Notes under the pieces: generated by a model
Told to the model about the DNA's origin: nothing
Databases searched by the model: none
What the model saw: only the letters and a program-made list of their open reading frames with translations
Part shown: positions 55,915 to 64,000 of the stretch, one piece after another
Layout: the number at the start of each line of letters is the position of its first letter
How positions within the stretch are numbered: position 1 is the first letter of the stretch
Position numbers and translations under genes: made by a program
From: Acidibrevibacterium fodinaquatile
Lineage (GTDB): Bacteria; Pseudomonadota; Alphaproteobacteria; Acetobacterales; Acetobacteraceae
NCBI RefSeq assembly: GCF_003352165.1
Contig: NZ_CP029176.1
Location: 3,665,501-3,729,500, forward strand
Reading direction: 5' to 3'
Length of the DNA stretch: 64,000 nucleotides

Positions 55915-56208
55915 ATGGGTGCCATGCAGACCCGCGCCGCTCGTATCGATGCCATCCTCCGCGCCGCCTTCGCGCCCGAGACCCTCACCGTCACCGATGA
56001 CAGCGCCCGCCATGCCGGCCATGCCGGGGCGCGGCCCGAGGGCGAGACGCATTACCATATCCTGATGGTCGCCGATGCGTTTCGCGGCCAATCCCGCGTC
56101 GCCCGCGCCCGCGCCGTGCATGCGGCGCTGGCGGCGGAATTTTCAAACGGGCTGCACGCCTTGGCGCTGACCTTGCGGACGCCGCAAGAGCACGCAAATC
56201 CGGGTTGA
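55915..56208 (+). CDS. bolA: BolA-family protein
   Basis: The 97-residue protein has the BolA fold with GETHYHILMVADAFRGQSRVARARAVHAAL, including the conserved His and the FRGxS-x-V segment, and an end LHALALTLRTPQEH. BolA proteins work with monothiol glutaredoxins in iron-sulphur and iron homeostasis. Two in-frame ATGs, 55915 and 55924, are possible. It is divergent from the J-domain gene, a conserved arrangement, with a 69-base intergenic region. Confidence 0.9.
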   Translation: MGAMQTRAARIDAILRAAFAPETLTVTDDSARHAGHAGARPEGETHYHILMVADAFRGQSRVARARAVHAALAAEFSNGLHALALTLRTPQEHANPG

Positions 56209-56213
56209 GCCGG

Positions 56214-56579
56214 CTACATGCCGCTTCCGGCGCCAAGGCCGCCCGAACCCGCGCCGAGGAACGGGCTCGCATGGAGCCGGCTTGCGCCGCCGGTCGCAGT
56301 CCCCTTCATCGAGGCACCGGAATAGCCGAGGCTGCCCGCCCCGCCGCCAGCGACATTGCCGCCGACATGCGGGCCATATTGCGCCGCATGCGAGCCAACC
56401 ATCCCCGTGCCACCGACGCCGGTATAGGCGGGAAGGCCGGTCATGGACGTGAAGGGGGAGGCGCCGCCGATACTGCCGCCATGGGCATAGCCGCTCATAC
56501 CAGGGGTGCCCGGGCGCGCGAGCGCCAACGCACTCCCCGCCACCAAGAGACCGATCGCAAGCGAGCCGGTTTTGATCAT
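56214..56579 (-). CDS. Small exported Gly/Ser/Ala-rich protein of unknown function
   Basis: The 121 residues begin with a signal peptide (about 1-22, MIKTGSLAIGLLVAGSALALA), after which the mature part is low in complexity: Gly, Ala, Ser and Thr dominate with GGTGMVGSHAAQYGPHVGGN. No Cys is present. AAGGAG lies eight bases before the ATG at 56579, better than the ATG two codons earlier. The mature part has no known domain. It is the third of three small exported protein genes in a row and may belong with them. Confidence 0.65.
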   Translation of the reverse strand: MIKTGSLAIGLLVAGSALALARPGTPGMSGYAHGGSIGGASPFTSMTGLPAYTGVGGTGMVGSHAAQYGPHVGGNVAGGGAGSLGYSGASMKGTATGGASRLHASPFLGAGSGGLGAGSGM

Positions 56580-56640
56580 GTCCATTTCTCCTTGCCTGCC
56601 GCGTCGCGCATCAGTCGGCGCCGGTCAAGCAAAAATCACG

Positions 56641-56964
56641 TTACTTAGCCGCCGGGCTCGCGCTGCCGCCGTTTTGCGGACAATCTTTCGGCGGATGGAA
56701 ATCCTTGCTTCCCGCCCATTGCCCGGCGGGATAGCAGGGCCAGTTCTTCTTGCCATACGCATCGACCTTTGCCGAGCTGCCGCCGGGCCCGCCATAGCCG
56801 GCCCAGCCTTGGTCAGTGGTATCGGTGGTGCCAAAGGGAAGATCGGTATCGCCGTGTTCCCCCGGCGCGAGCCCGCCGCCGAACTGCGCGCACGCCGGCG
56901 CCGCACTCCCCAAGAGCCCCACGAGAGCCAGCGCCGGCAGGAAGCAGACTCTGATTATTTGCAT
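56641..56964 (-). CDS. Small exported protein with YGKK-WPCYPAGQWAGS module (copy 2)
   Basis: This gene encodes 107 residues with a signal peptide (about 1-25, cleavage near ACA-QF). The mature part has a Gly-rich spacer, a DTDLPFGTTDTTDQGWAG segment and the C-terminal module AYGKKNWPCYPAGQWAGSKDFHPPKDC with two Cys that could form a disulphide. The same segments recur in the upstream gene (DTQIPWGSTDTSVQGGPG and YGKKSWPCYPAGQWAGSADFHAPAGC), so the genes are paralogues from a duplication. The start ATG overlaps the upstream stop by 10 bases. The family is not one I recognise. Confidence 0.75.
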   Translation of the reverse strand: MQIIRVCFLPALALVGLLGSAAPACAQFGGGLAPGEHGDTDLPFGTTDTTDQGWAGYGGPGGSSAKVDAYGKKNWPCYPAGQWAGSKDFHPPKDCPQNGGSASPAAK

Positions 56965-57380
56965 CCGGCTGGTGCGTGGAAATCGGCGCTGCCGGCCCAT
57001 TGTCCGGCGGGGTAGCAAGGCCAGCTCTTCTTGCCGTAATCGCTAACCTGCATGGTGCTGCCGCCCATGCCGCCGAGGCCAGGCCCGCCCTGGACGGATG
57101 TATCGGTCGAGCCCCAGGGGATTTGCGTATCGGCGAAGCCGGCGCCGGGCTGCAGGCTGCCGCCATGCATGCCGTTGGCCGCGCTCATGCTGCCGCGCGA
57201 GCCGCCGCTTGCCGCCGCGCTGGCGCTGCCGGCGGCGCCGACCCCGGCGGCGGCACTCCCCGAGGAAGCGGCCGCCGAGCCGCCATGATGCCCGCCATGC
57301 CCGCCGCCGTGGGCCGCCAGCACGGGGCCGGCGCCGAGCGCCAGGATCGCGATCGAGGACACCAGCAATGCACGCGTCAT
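56955..57380 (-). CDS. Small exported protein with YGKK-WPCYPAGQWAGS module (copy 1)
   Basis: The 141-residue protein has a signal peptide (about 1-22, cleavage near VLA-AH), a His/Gly-rich stretch (HGGGHGGHHGG) that might bind metal, a long Ser/Ala/Gly linker, and then the module shared with the next gene, again with two Cys. GGAGA precedes the ATG at 57380. A CGTAAC palindrome upstream at 57450-57466 may be its operator. The two genes form an operon by overlap; the role is unknown, with cell surface or periplasm as the likely site. Confidence 0.75.
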   Translation of the reverse strand: MTRALLVSSIAILALGAGPVLAAHGGGHGGHHGGSAAASSGSAAAGVGAAGSASAAASGGSRGSMSAANGMHGGSLQPGAGFADTQIPWGSTDTSVQGGPGLGGMGGSTMQVSDYGKKSWPCYPAGQWAGSADFHAPAGCK

Positions 57381-57449
57381 CACACATCTCCCTAAAAATC
57401 CGGCCGTAAGAACCGGGGATGGGGGCCGGATGGGCTTCCCGCCCAGCCA

Positions 57450-57466
57450 CGTAACGCTTGGTTACG
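57450..57466. promoter_or_regulatory. Palindrome upstream of the small exported-protein genes
   Basis: CGTAAC (57450-57455) and GTTACG (57461-57466) form a perfect interrupted inverted repeat with a 5-base centre, 70 bases before the ATG at 57380. The shape suits a regulator dimer. It also lies 90 bases after the stop of the lactate permease gene on the same strand side, so a transcription end function for neither gene is implied by position. Confidence 0.4.
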
Positions 57467-57556
57467 ATTTGGGCACGGGGCGGCGATTCGCCACCCCCAA
57501 TTCCCGCGAAAAAATCATTTTCCGGTGAGATCGGCCCGCCTCTCGGAGTGATAGAC

Positions 57557-59143
57557 CTACGGAATGATATATTGCTGCACTAGCAACAAAATACCGACCA
57601 GGAGCGTGAAGACCACGCTGTGGACGAAAGTGCGCGCCAAAACCACCCCTTCGCGGCCTTTCAGCGCCGTCGTCGAGACGCCGACCGCGATGTTCTGCGG
57701 TGAGATCATCTTGCCCATGACGCCGCCCGAAGAATTGGTCGCGGCGATCAGCACCGGATCGAGATGGAGCTGGTTCGCCGCCACCACCTGAAGATTGCCG
57801 AACAAGGCATTGCTCGCGGCATCGGTGCCGGAGAGAAAAACCCCGACCCAGCCGAGAAACGGCGAAACCAGGGGAAACAGCAGTCCGAGGGAGGCGACGC
57901 CGAGCCCGAGCGTATAGGTCATGCCGGAATAATTCATCAGATAGGCGAGGCCGACGATGAGGATCACGGTCAGCATCGCAAGCCAAATCTGCTGCCAAGT
58001 GGCGACGACCGCCCTGGCGAAGCCGCGCGGCCCGACCCCCATCAACCCGGCCGCGATCACGGCGGAGAGGAGGATCGCGGTGCCGGTGCCGAGCGGCTGG
58101 AAATCCCAGATCGCCGCATAGGGCTTGTTATAAAGGGTGATGAACACCGCCTTGTGCAGACCTGGCCAGGGGATTTTCACATCGCCGATCAGGAAGACCC
58201 CGAGGACGGTCCAGGCGATGACCACGGCCGAGACCAGCACCCAAGGAAGCCAGGCCGACCACGGGCTCAGCGTCTCATGGCGAGCGCCGTCGCGGATGCG
58301 GCTCGCGATGGCGTAGTCGGGATCATGCGCCGGCCGCCAGATTTTGAGGAAGCCGACGGTGACGATGAGCGAAACCAGCGAGGACAGCACGTCGGTCAGG
58401 GCATAATTGACGTAGTTCGAGACCACGAACTGGGTGAGGGCGAAACTGCCGCCAGCGACCAGCAGCATCGGCCAGACCGCCGCGAGCGAGCGCCGCCCGC
58501 CATAAAGCGCGACAACGTAAAACGGCAAGATGAAGGAAAAGACTGGCAATTGCCGTCCGACCTCCTGCCCGAGCACGACGGTGGGCAGATTGGTCACCGC
58601 GCCGAGCACGGTGATGGGGACGCCAAAGCCGCCGAAGGCGACCGGGGTTGTGTTGAAAATGAGCGTATAGGTGAGCGCCTCGAGCGGCCGGAAGCCAACC
58701 ATGATGAGGAGCGAACTGGTGATCGCAACCGGCGTCCCGCCGCCGGCGATGCCTTCGAGCAGGGCGCCGAAGCAGAATGCGACCACCACCAGAACACTCC
58801 GGCGATCATCGGGGAGATGCACCAGGATCCAGTCGCGAAACGCATCGATCCGCCCGGCGGCGGCGGCGAGATGATAAAGCAAGAGCGCGTTGACGACGAT
58901 CCAGATCACCGGAAGCAGCGCGAAAGCGGCGCCGTTGGCAACCGCGGCGAGCGCGAGGCTGGCGGGGAAACGCCAGACGCCGAGCGCGATGACGAGGCCG
59001 ACGATGAGCCCGGCGAGGGACGCTTGCCAAGCGGGGCGCTGCGCGATGCCGAGCAACACCAGCACGACGACGATCGGCAAGGCGGCGATGACGAAAGAGA
59101 GCGGCAGACTCCCCGCCACCGGCGTCAAGGGCTGGTTGAACAT
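57557..59143 (-). CDS. lctP: L-lactate permease (LctP family), copy 1
   Basis: The 528-residue protein has 12-14 membrane helices and family motifs PLTPVAGSLPLSFVIAALPIVVVL near the start, CFGALLEGIAGGGTPVAITSSLLIMVGFRPLEA in the first third and NYSGMTYTLG and SGGVMGKMISPQNIAVG in the last third. LctP imports L-lactate, D-lactate or glycolate with protons. GGGGGG lies nine bases before the ATG at 59143, exactly as in the second copy; earlier in-frame ATGs at 59152 and 59164 are less likely. No lactate dehydrogenase gene is nearby. Confidence 0.9.
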   Translation of the reverse strand: MFNQPLTPVAGSLPLSFVIAALPIVVVLVLLGIAQRPAWQASLAGLIVGLVIALGVWRFPASLALAAVANGAAFALLPVIWIVVNALLLYHLAAAAGRIDAFRDWILVHLPDDRRSVLVVVAFCFGALLEGIAGGGTPVAITSSLLIMVGFRPLEALTYTLIFNTTPVAFGGFGVPITVLGAVTNLPTVVLGQEVGRQLPVFSFILPFYVVALYGGRRSLAAVWPMLLVAGGSFALTQFVVSNYVNYALTDVLSSLVSLIVTVGFLKIWRPAHDPDYAIASRIRDGARHETLSPWSAWLPWVLVSAVVIAWTVLGVFLIGDVKIPWPGLHKAVFITLYNKPYAAIWDFQPLGTGTAILLSAVIAAGLMGVGPRGFARAVVATWQQIWLAMLTVILIVGLAYLMNYSGMTYTLGLGVASLGLLFPLVSPFLGWVGVFLSGTDAASNALFGNLQVVAANQLHLDPVLIAATNSSGGVMGKMISPQNIAVGVSTTALKGREGVVLARTFVHSVVFTLLVGILLLVQQYIIP

Positions 59144-59288
59144 GGACGACATCCCCCCGGACAAGATTTTTGCGTTTTTATCGCGTCAGCGGCGTCCCAT
59201 CATTGACTTATTTCGTTGTCGTAAGAAAAATCCTCTTCGTTGCGTGTCGTGATATCCGATCAGGCGGCGGCGCGGCCGCGAGGGCCAC

Positions 59289-59323
59289 GGCCTCCGGGGG
59301 GCGCCGCTCGTCCCCCGGAGGCC
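59289..59323. terminator. Strong hairpin after lctP copy 2
   Basis: GGCCTCCGGGGG (59289-59300) pairs perfectly over 12 bp with CCCCCGGAGGCC (59312-59323) around an 11-base loop, 14 bases beyond the stop of the leftward gene at 59337. No T run follows in the direction of transcription, so termination without help is uncertain, but the hairpin should at least stabilise the mRNA 3' end and separate the two lctP copies. Confidence 0.6.
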
Positions 59324-59336
59324 AAGTCTGCGCGTC

Positions 59337-60941
59337 TCAAGGCGTCGGAATGATCCCGGGGATGATATATTGCTGCACCAGCACCAGCAGACCGAGCAAG
59401 ATCGTCATGATGATGCTGTGGATGAAGGTGCGGGCGAAGACCACCCCCTCCTGGCCCTTGAGTTCGGTGGTCGAAACCCCGGTCGCGATGTTCTGCGGCG
59501 AGATCATCTTGCCCATGACGCCGCCGGAGGAATTGGTCGCGGCGATCAGCACCGGGTTGAGCTGAAGCTGGTTCGCCGCCACCACCTGGAGATTGCCGAA
59601 CAGGGCGTTACCCGAGGTGTCGCTCCCTGAGAGAAACACCGCGACCCAGCCGAGAAACGGCGAGACCAGCGGGAACAGGATACCGAGCGAGGCAACCCCG
59701 AGGCCGAGCGTATAGGTCATGCCGGAATAATTCATCAAAAAGGCGAGACCGACGATGAGGGCGACGGTCAGGATGGCGATCCGGGTCTGACGCCAGGTAT
59801 CGCCGATCGCCTTGAAGAAACCAGCCGGCCCGACCCCCATCAGCGCCGCCGCGATCACGGCGGCGAGCAGGATCGCGGTGCCGGTGCCGAGCGGCTGGAA
59901 ATCCCAGATCGCGGCATAGGGCGTCTTATAGAGGGTGATGAACACCGCTTTGTGCAAACCCGGCCAGGCGATTTTCATATCGCCGATCAGGAAGATTTTC
60001 AGGATCGTCCAGACGATCACCACGACCGAGACCAGCACCCAAGGGAGCCAGGCCGACCACGGGCTCAGCGTCGCGTGGCGGGCGCCCTCGCGGATGCTGC
60101 TCGCAACGGCGTAAGCCGGATCATGCGCCGGGCGCCAGATTTTGAGGAAGCTGACGGTGACGATGAGCGAAACCAGCGAGGACAGCACGTCGGTCAGGGC
60201 ATAATTGACGTAATTGGAGACGACGAACTGGGTGAGCGCGAAGCTCGCGCCGGCGATGAGCAGCATCGGCCAGACCGCGGCGAGCGAGCGCCGCCCGCCA
60301 TAAAGCGCCATGACGTAGAAGGGCAGGATGAAGGCGAAGAACGGCAATTGCCGCCCGACCATCTGCCCGAGCGGCAATGCCGGCAGGTGCGTCACCGCGC
60401 CGAGCACGGTGATGGGAACGCCGAGCGCGCCGAAGGCAACCGGCGCGGTGTTGAAAATCAGCGTATAGGTGAGCGCCTCGAGCGGCCGGAAGCCGACCAT
60501 GATCAGGAGGGAAGAGGTGATCGCGACCGGCGTTCCGAACCCGGCGATGCCTTCGAGGAGGGCGCCGAAACAGAACGCCACCACCACCAGGATGACCCGG
60601 CGGTCATTGGGGAGATGCTCTAAGACCCAGTCGCGGAACGCATCGAAGCGCCCGGCGGCCACCGCGATATTATAAAGCAGAAGGGCGGTGAAGACGATCC
60701 ACATCACCGGCCAGACGGCAAAGACGATGCCGTTGGCGACCGAATCGAAGGCAAGTCCCGCCGGCATTTGCCAGACCCCGATCGCGATGACGAGGCCAAC
60801 GATCAGCCCAGCGAGCGAGGATTGCCACGCCGGACGCTGCGCGACGCCGAGCAGCGCGAGTACGACGGCAATCGGCAAGGCCGCGATCACGAAGGAAAGC
60901 GGCAAACTTCCCGCCACCGGCGTCAATAGCTGGTTGAACAT
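59337..60941 (-). CDS. lctP: L-lactate permease (LctP family), copy 2
   Basis: The 534-residue paralogue is collinear with copy 1 along its full length; most differences are conservative changes in helices. It has CFGALLEGIAGFGTPVAITSSLL where copy 1 has GGGTPVAI; the Phe form is the more usual, so copy 1 may have changed. The 3' end is six residues longer. The ATG at 60941 follows GGGGGG by nine bases, as in copy 1. The two genes are separate units with 193 bases between them, so they may be expressed under different conditions. Confidence 0.91.
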   Translation of the reverse strand: MFNQLLTPVAGSLPLSFVIAALPIAVVLALLGVAQRPAWQSSLAGLIVGLVIAIGVWQMPAGLAFDSVANGIVFAVWPVMWIVFTALLLYNIAVAAGRFDAFRDWVLEHLPNDRRVILVVVAFCFGALLEGIAGFGTPVAITSSLLIMVGFRPLEALTYTLIFNTAPVAFGALGVPITVLGAVTHLPALPLGQMVGRQLPFFAFILPFYVMALYGGRRSLAAVWPMLLIAGASFALTQFVVSNYVNYALTDVLSSLVSLIVTVSFLKIWRPAHDPAYAVASSIREGARHATLSPWSAWLPWVLVSVVVIVWTILKIFLIGDMKIAWPGLHKAVFITLYKTPYAAIWDFQPLGTGTAILLAAVIAAALMGVGPAGFFKAIGDTWRQTRIAILTVALIVGLAFLMNYSGMTYTLGLGVASLGILFPLVSPFLGWVAVFLSGSDTSGNALFGNLQVVAANQLQLNPVLIAATNSSGGVMGKMISPQNIATGVSTTELKGQEGVVFARTFIHSIIMTILLGLLVLVQQYIIPGIIPTP

Positions 60942-61078
60942 CGATACCTTCCCCCCAGAGATAGAATTCTTGCTATTCTCTAGAGGGTTGCTTTCGTTTT
61001 GTCACGCGGGCGGCGCAAATCCCGCTTTTTCGTCTTATGGTTGCGTCTTCGGGTAGGGTTTTCTCCGCGCCGGCAGCA

Positions 61079-62242
61079 CTACGCCGCCGGCGCCGTGGCG
61101 CCATGCGGCGGAACATACATCGTGCCGCGACTGCGCGCCATCGCCGTCCGCAGCGCGTCAGTGACCGGAGAGGCGGCCGTCGGCCGGCCATCATAGTCGA
61201 TCCAGCAATTGCGTTCGTAATCATAGAGCTTGCAGCGGCGCAGCATGTCGTTGAGCCAGGCGAAGGAAAAACGCTGATAGACGATCAGCTCGGACGACAC
61301 CTCATTCAGCCGCCGCTGCGCCGCGTAAAGCTGATGATAGGGAATGCGCGGCATCACGTGATGCACCGGATGCTCGCAAATGAAATGGACCAGAAAGGAG
61401 AACCAATAGGGGAAGGCGAGATGAAGCGCGATCTGCTCCATCGGCACGGTGTCCTTGCGGTCGACGGCGCCGTCAAACCAAGGAATGTCGGGGTGGGTGT
61501 GGTGGACCAGGACCGAGAAGGCAAACAGCGTCTGCCAGACATAGAACGGCACCACGAAACCGAGGATGAGGGCGGTTGCGGTGCCGGTCGAGGAATAGAG
61601 CGGCGCGCAAGCGAGCAACGCCAGAAATCCGCTGAGATAGACCACGAGCAGCGCGAAATACCGCCAGGCCGAGGCCATAAGGCGCGCCGGCAGCAAGGAC
61701 GCGCGCGGAAAGAACCGCACCACCCACCAGCGTTCGATGATGTAATAGGGCGCAAAGCCCAGCCCGAACGGCATGCGATAGAGATGCTCGCGCCAGCGGC
61801 GAAAACGCGGCAAGGCGTCGTATTCCGCTTTCGAGAGGGGAGTCCATGAATCCCGGTGGCGGCCATTGTTGAACGGGTGATGGACTTGATGATGATCATA
61901 AATCCAGAGCTGATAATTATAGAGGCCGGGGAGAAAACTCAGCACGCCGACCAGGCGGTTCTGCCAGCGGCGGCGGAAAAGATTGCCGTGCGCCGCGTCA
62001 TGGCCGAGAGTGCCGAGATTGGCGATCTTGATGCCGGCGACGAGGCTGCAAAGAATTTTCGCGGCGAGCCAGGGCGCGAACAGCACGCCGGCGATGGCCG
62101 CGCCGTAACACGCATAATCGATCAGGAAATCGGCGAGCGCCCGCCCCGGGGCAAGGGCGAGATAGGGGGCGAGCGCGCGGCGGACATGTTCGCGCGGGAC
62201 CGGGGCCGGCTCGGTTTCGGCGGTCGCGGATCGGCTCGTCAT
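61079..62242 (-). CDS. Membrane fatty acid desaturase, copy 1
   Basis: The 387-residue di-iron membrane enzyme has three histidine boxes: HDAAH at 81-85, HHQVHH at 117-122 and HPVHH near 290. Several membrane helices surround them. This is the FADS class of acyl desaturases, although related hydroxylases and ketolases share the boxes. AAGGAG lies six to seven bases before the ATG at 62242. It is the downstream member of a tandem duplicate with 62293-63456; the first 100 residues are nearly identical to copy 2. Confidence 0.87.
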   Translation of the reverse strand: MTSRSATAETEPAPVPREHVRRALAPYLALAPGRALADFLIDYACYGAAIAGVLFAPWLAAKILCSLVAGIKIANLGTLGHDAAHGNLFRRRWQNRLVGVLSFLPGLYNYQLWIYDHHQVHHPFNNGRHRDSWTPLSKAEYDALPRFRRWREHLYRMPFGLGFAPYYIIERWWVVRFFPRASLLPARLMASAWRYFALLVVYLSGFLALLACAPLYSSTGTATALILGFVVPFYVWQTLFAFSVLVHHTHPDIPWFDGAVDRKDTVPMEQIALHLAFPYWFSFLVHFICEHPVHHVMPRIPYHQLYAAQRRLNEVSSELIVYQRFSFAWLNDMLRRCKLYDYERNCWIDYDGRPTAASPVTDALRTAMARSRGTMYVPPHGATAPAA

Positions 62243-62292
62243 GCCATTACTCCTTCACCACGCGCTTTCATGCCTCACGGACATTGGCCTCT

Positions 62293-63456
62293 CTATTCGG
62301 CTGCCGCAACGAGGGTGCCTCGCGGGGCTTCCTTCATGCCGCGGCCGCGTGCCACCGCCGCCCGCCGCGCGGCGCTGAGCGGAGAGGCGGCCGTCGGCCG
62401 GCCCTCGAAATCGAGCCAGCAATTGCGCTCATAATCATAGAGCTTGCAGCGGCGCAGCATGTCGTTGAGCCAGGCGAAGGAAAAATCCTGACGCACGGAA
62501 TCGTGCGGGGCGATCTCTTTTAAATGGTGCTGAGCGGCCCAGAGCCGATGATAGGGGATGCGCGGCATCACGTGATGCACGGGGTGCTCGTAAACGAAAT
62601 GGACAAAAAGGGCGAACCAATAGGGAAAGGCGAGATGGAGCGAGATCTGCTCCATCGGCACGGTGCCCTTGCGGTCGATCGGGCGGTCGAACCAGGGAAT
62701 GTCGGGGTGGGTGTGGTTGACTAGGGAGGAGAAGGAAAACAGCATCTGCCAAACATAGAACGGCAGCGCGAAGCCGAGGATGAGGGCGGTTGCGGTGCCG
62801 GTCGAGGAATAGAGCGGCGCGCAGGCGAGCAAAGCCAGAAAACCGCCGAGATAGACCGCGAGCAGCGCGAAATACCACCAGGCCGAGGCCATGAAGCGCG
62901 CCGGCAGAAAGGATGCGCGCGGGAAGAACCGCATGACCCACCAGCGTTCGATGATGTAATAGGGCGCAAAGCCCAGCCCGAACGGCATGCGATAGAGATG
63001 CTCGCGCCAGCGGCGAAAACGCGGCAGGGCGTCGTATTCCGCTTTCGAGAACGGCTTCCAGGCATCCCAATGCTCGCCGTTCGTTACGATGTGGTGGATG
63101 TTGTGATGGTCGTAAAGCCAGAGGCGGAAATTATAGAGGCCGGGGAGAAAGGCTAAAACGCCGACCAGGCGGTTCTGCCAGCGGCGGCGGAAAAGATTGC
63201 CGTGCGCCGCGTCATGGCCGAGAGTGCCGAGATTGGCGATCTTGATGCCGGCGACGAGGCTGCAAAGAATTTTCGCGGCGAGCCAGGGCGCGAACAGCAC
63301 GCCGGCGATGGCCGCACCGTAAGACGCATAATCGATCAGAAAATCGGCGAGCGCCCGCCCCGGAGCCAGGGCGAGATAGGGGGCGAGCGCGCGGCGGACA
63401 TGTTCGCGCGGAACCGGGGCCGGCTCGGTTTCGGCGGTCGCGGATCGGCTCGTCAT
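62293..63456 (-). CDS. Membrane fatty acid desaturase, copy 2
   Basis: The 387-residue paralogue has the same boxes HDAAH, HHNIHH and HPVHH. It differs from copy 1 around the second box ([18 protein letters not shown] against QVHHPFNNGRHRDSWTPL) and in the C-terminal 100 residues, where substrate choice may be set. The repeat unit is 1,214 bp, including about 40 bp upstream of each start. AAGGAG lies eight bases before the ATG at 63456; a longer frame to 63597 is not supported. The gene ends 50 bases before copy 1. Confidence 0.87.
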   Translation of the reverse strand: MTSRSATAETEPAPVPREHVRRALAPYLALAPGRALADFLIDYASYGAAIAGVLFAPWLAAKILCSLVAGIKIANLGTLGHDAAHGNLFRRRWQNRLVGVLAFLPGLYNFRLWLYDHHNIHHIVTNGEHWDAWKPFSKAEYDALPRFRRWREHLYRMPFGLGFAPYYIIERWWVMRFFPRASFLPARFMASAWWYFALLAVYLGGFLALLACAPLYSSTGTATALILGFALPFYVWQMLFSFSSLVNHTHPDIPWFDRPIDRKGTVPMEQISLHLAFPYWFALFVHFVYEHPVHHVMPRIPYHRLWAAQHHLKEIAPHDSVRQDFSFAWLNDMLRRCKLYDYERNCWLDFEGRPTAASPLSAARRAAVARGRGMKEAPRGTLVAAAE

Positions 63457-63698
63457 GGCCGTTACTCCTTTACCACGCGCCTTTATGCCTCGCGGATGAT
63501 TATTGCGACGAAAATCTCCCCACGCGATTTTACGCGACGGCCTCACGCTCCGCAAGCCGAGACGAGCCGCCGCGTTCCGGCCGCTTCCCACGCGCATGGC
63601 ATGGGCACGCCACGCCGCGTTGCAGAGAGCGCCGCGAGCGATTACTTCTCGGGCAAAGCCGTCTGGTCCGCCGGGCGGAAACAGCGAGAGCGAGAGCC
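63457..63698. other. 242-bp divergent spacer before lipA
   Basis: The first 40 bases match the upstream region of desaturase copy 1 and belong to the duplicated unit. The remainder, up to the lipA start, shows no gene, no strong promoter and only a weak GAGAG-type ribosome binding site for lipA. Confidence 0.5.
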
Positions 63699-64000
63699 AT
63701 GCGCGTTGTGATCGATCATCGGCTGGGCGGCGCGGTTGCGGCGCCGGGCCCGCGCCATCCCGAGAAAGCCCACCGGCCGGATAACCCGATCGCGCGCAAA
63801 CCCGCCTGGATCCGGGTCAAGGCGCCGACCCATCCGGTCTATCACGAAACCCGTGCGCTGCTCGCCGAAAACCGCCTGCATACGGTCTGCGAGGAGGCGG
63901 CCTGCCCGAATATCGGCGAATGCTGGTCGGTCCGCCATGCGACCATGATGATCATGGGCGATACCTGCACCCGCGCCTGTGGTTTTTGCAATGTCCGCAC
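63699..64000 (+). CDS. lipA: Lipoyl synthase (5' part, continues beyond window)
   Basis: The first 100 residues are present. LipA is a radical-SAM enzyme that inserts two sulphurs into protein-bound octanoyl chains. The auxiliary-cluster motif is visible as [13 protein letters not shown], and the radical-SAM CxxxCxxC as CTRACGFC just before the window end, within [14 protein letters not shown]. The N-terminal part ([10 protein letters not shown] near residue 34-43, [16 protein letters not shown]) is typical. The ATG at 63699 is divergent from the desaturase pair. Confidence 0.95.
   Translation, partial: MRVVIDHRLGGAVAAPGPRHPEKAHRPDNPIARKPAWIRVKAPTHPVYHETRALLAENRLHTVCEEAACPNIGECWSVRHATMMIMGDTCTRACGFCNVR

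Overview
The window is about 64 kb of GC-rich chromosomal DNA from an alphaproteobacterium, most likely a member of the Acetobacteraceae (Rhodospirillales). This rests on gene content and order: a surA-rsmA pair, the rpoZ-rsh-acpS-lepB-rnc-era block, a membrane cytochrome c next to kdsB-pheA, cobS-cobT with a J-domain gene and bolA, an MbfA-type ferritin-VIT1 protein, and a GTTC-N7-GTTC SOS box. The genus cannot be fixed from the sequence alone. Most of the window is dense housekeeping and metabolic chromosome. No rRNA, tRNA or CRISPR array was seen, and no gap without a gene exceeds 300 bp.

Layout. 1-1.8 kb: end of surA and rsmA, separated by T/A-rich hairpin repeats. 1.9-3.6 kb: an S24-peptidase repressor divergent from a small conserved gene with an SOS box between them, then a promoter-hairpin-terminator unit that looks like a small RNA with an anti-Shine-Dalgarno loop, then a 77-residue orphan. 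3.6-8.3 kb: a large two-part HAD protein, a type II NADH dehydrogenase and a PaaX-like regulator. 8.5-14.2 kb: mbfA, cytochrome b561, cupin and GNAT genes, a RidA-like gene, a PQQ-propeller protein and a MarR regulator. 14.3-18.5 kb: M17 aminopeptidase, htpG, methyltransferase. 18.7-25.5 kb: rpoZ, bifunctional (p)ppGpp synthetase/hydrolase, acpS, lepB, rnc, era and a membrane diguanylate cyclase.

25.6-36.7 kb: class V aminotransferase, a six-repeat PEP-CTERM protein, a branched-chain amino-acid-type ABC transporter (two divergent binding-protein genes plus livHMGF), formate-THF ligase, and an exported SMP-30 lactonase. 36.7-44.2 kb: a leftward unit of dihaem cytochrome c, hisN-type phosphatase and yejABEF peptide importer. 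44.4-51.3 kb: kdsB-pheA, CBS protein, gph, glmU-glmS and a frameshifted SDR gene. 51.3-55.9 kb: an 865-bp IS5-family element (two frames joined by a -1 slippery heptamer) inserted inside a dispersed palindromic element beside cobT-cobS and the J-domain gene.

55.9-64 kb: bolA, three small exported proteins of unknown function (two share a C-terminal module), two tandem lactate-permease genes, two tandem fatty-acid desaturase genes, and the start of lipA.

Functionally the window combines envelope and outer-membrane supply (SurA, KdsB, GlmU/GlmS, LepB), stringent response (RNA polymerase omega, Rsh), aerobic cobalamin synthesis (CobS/CobT), respiratory parts (NDH-2, cytochromes, lactate uptake) and iron handling (MbfA). 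The most interesting unexplained items are the candidate small RNA near 3.2 kb, the adjacent SOS box and palindromic operator, the paired secreted proteins near 57 kb, the PEP-CTERM propeller, and the IS-in-palindrome nesting near 51-52 kb.
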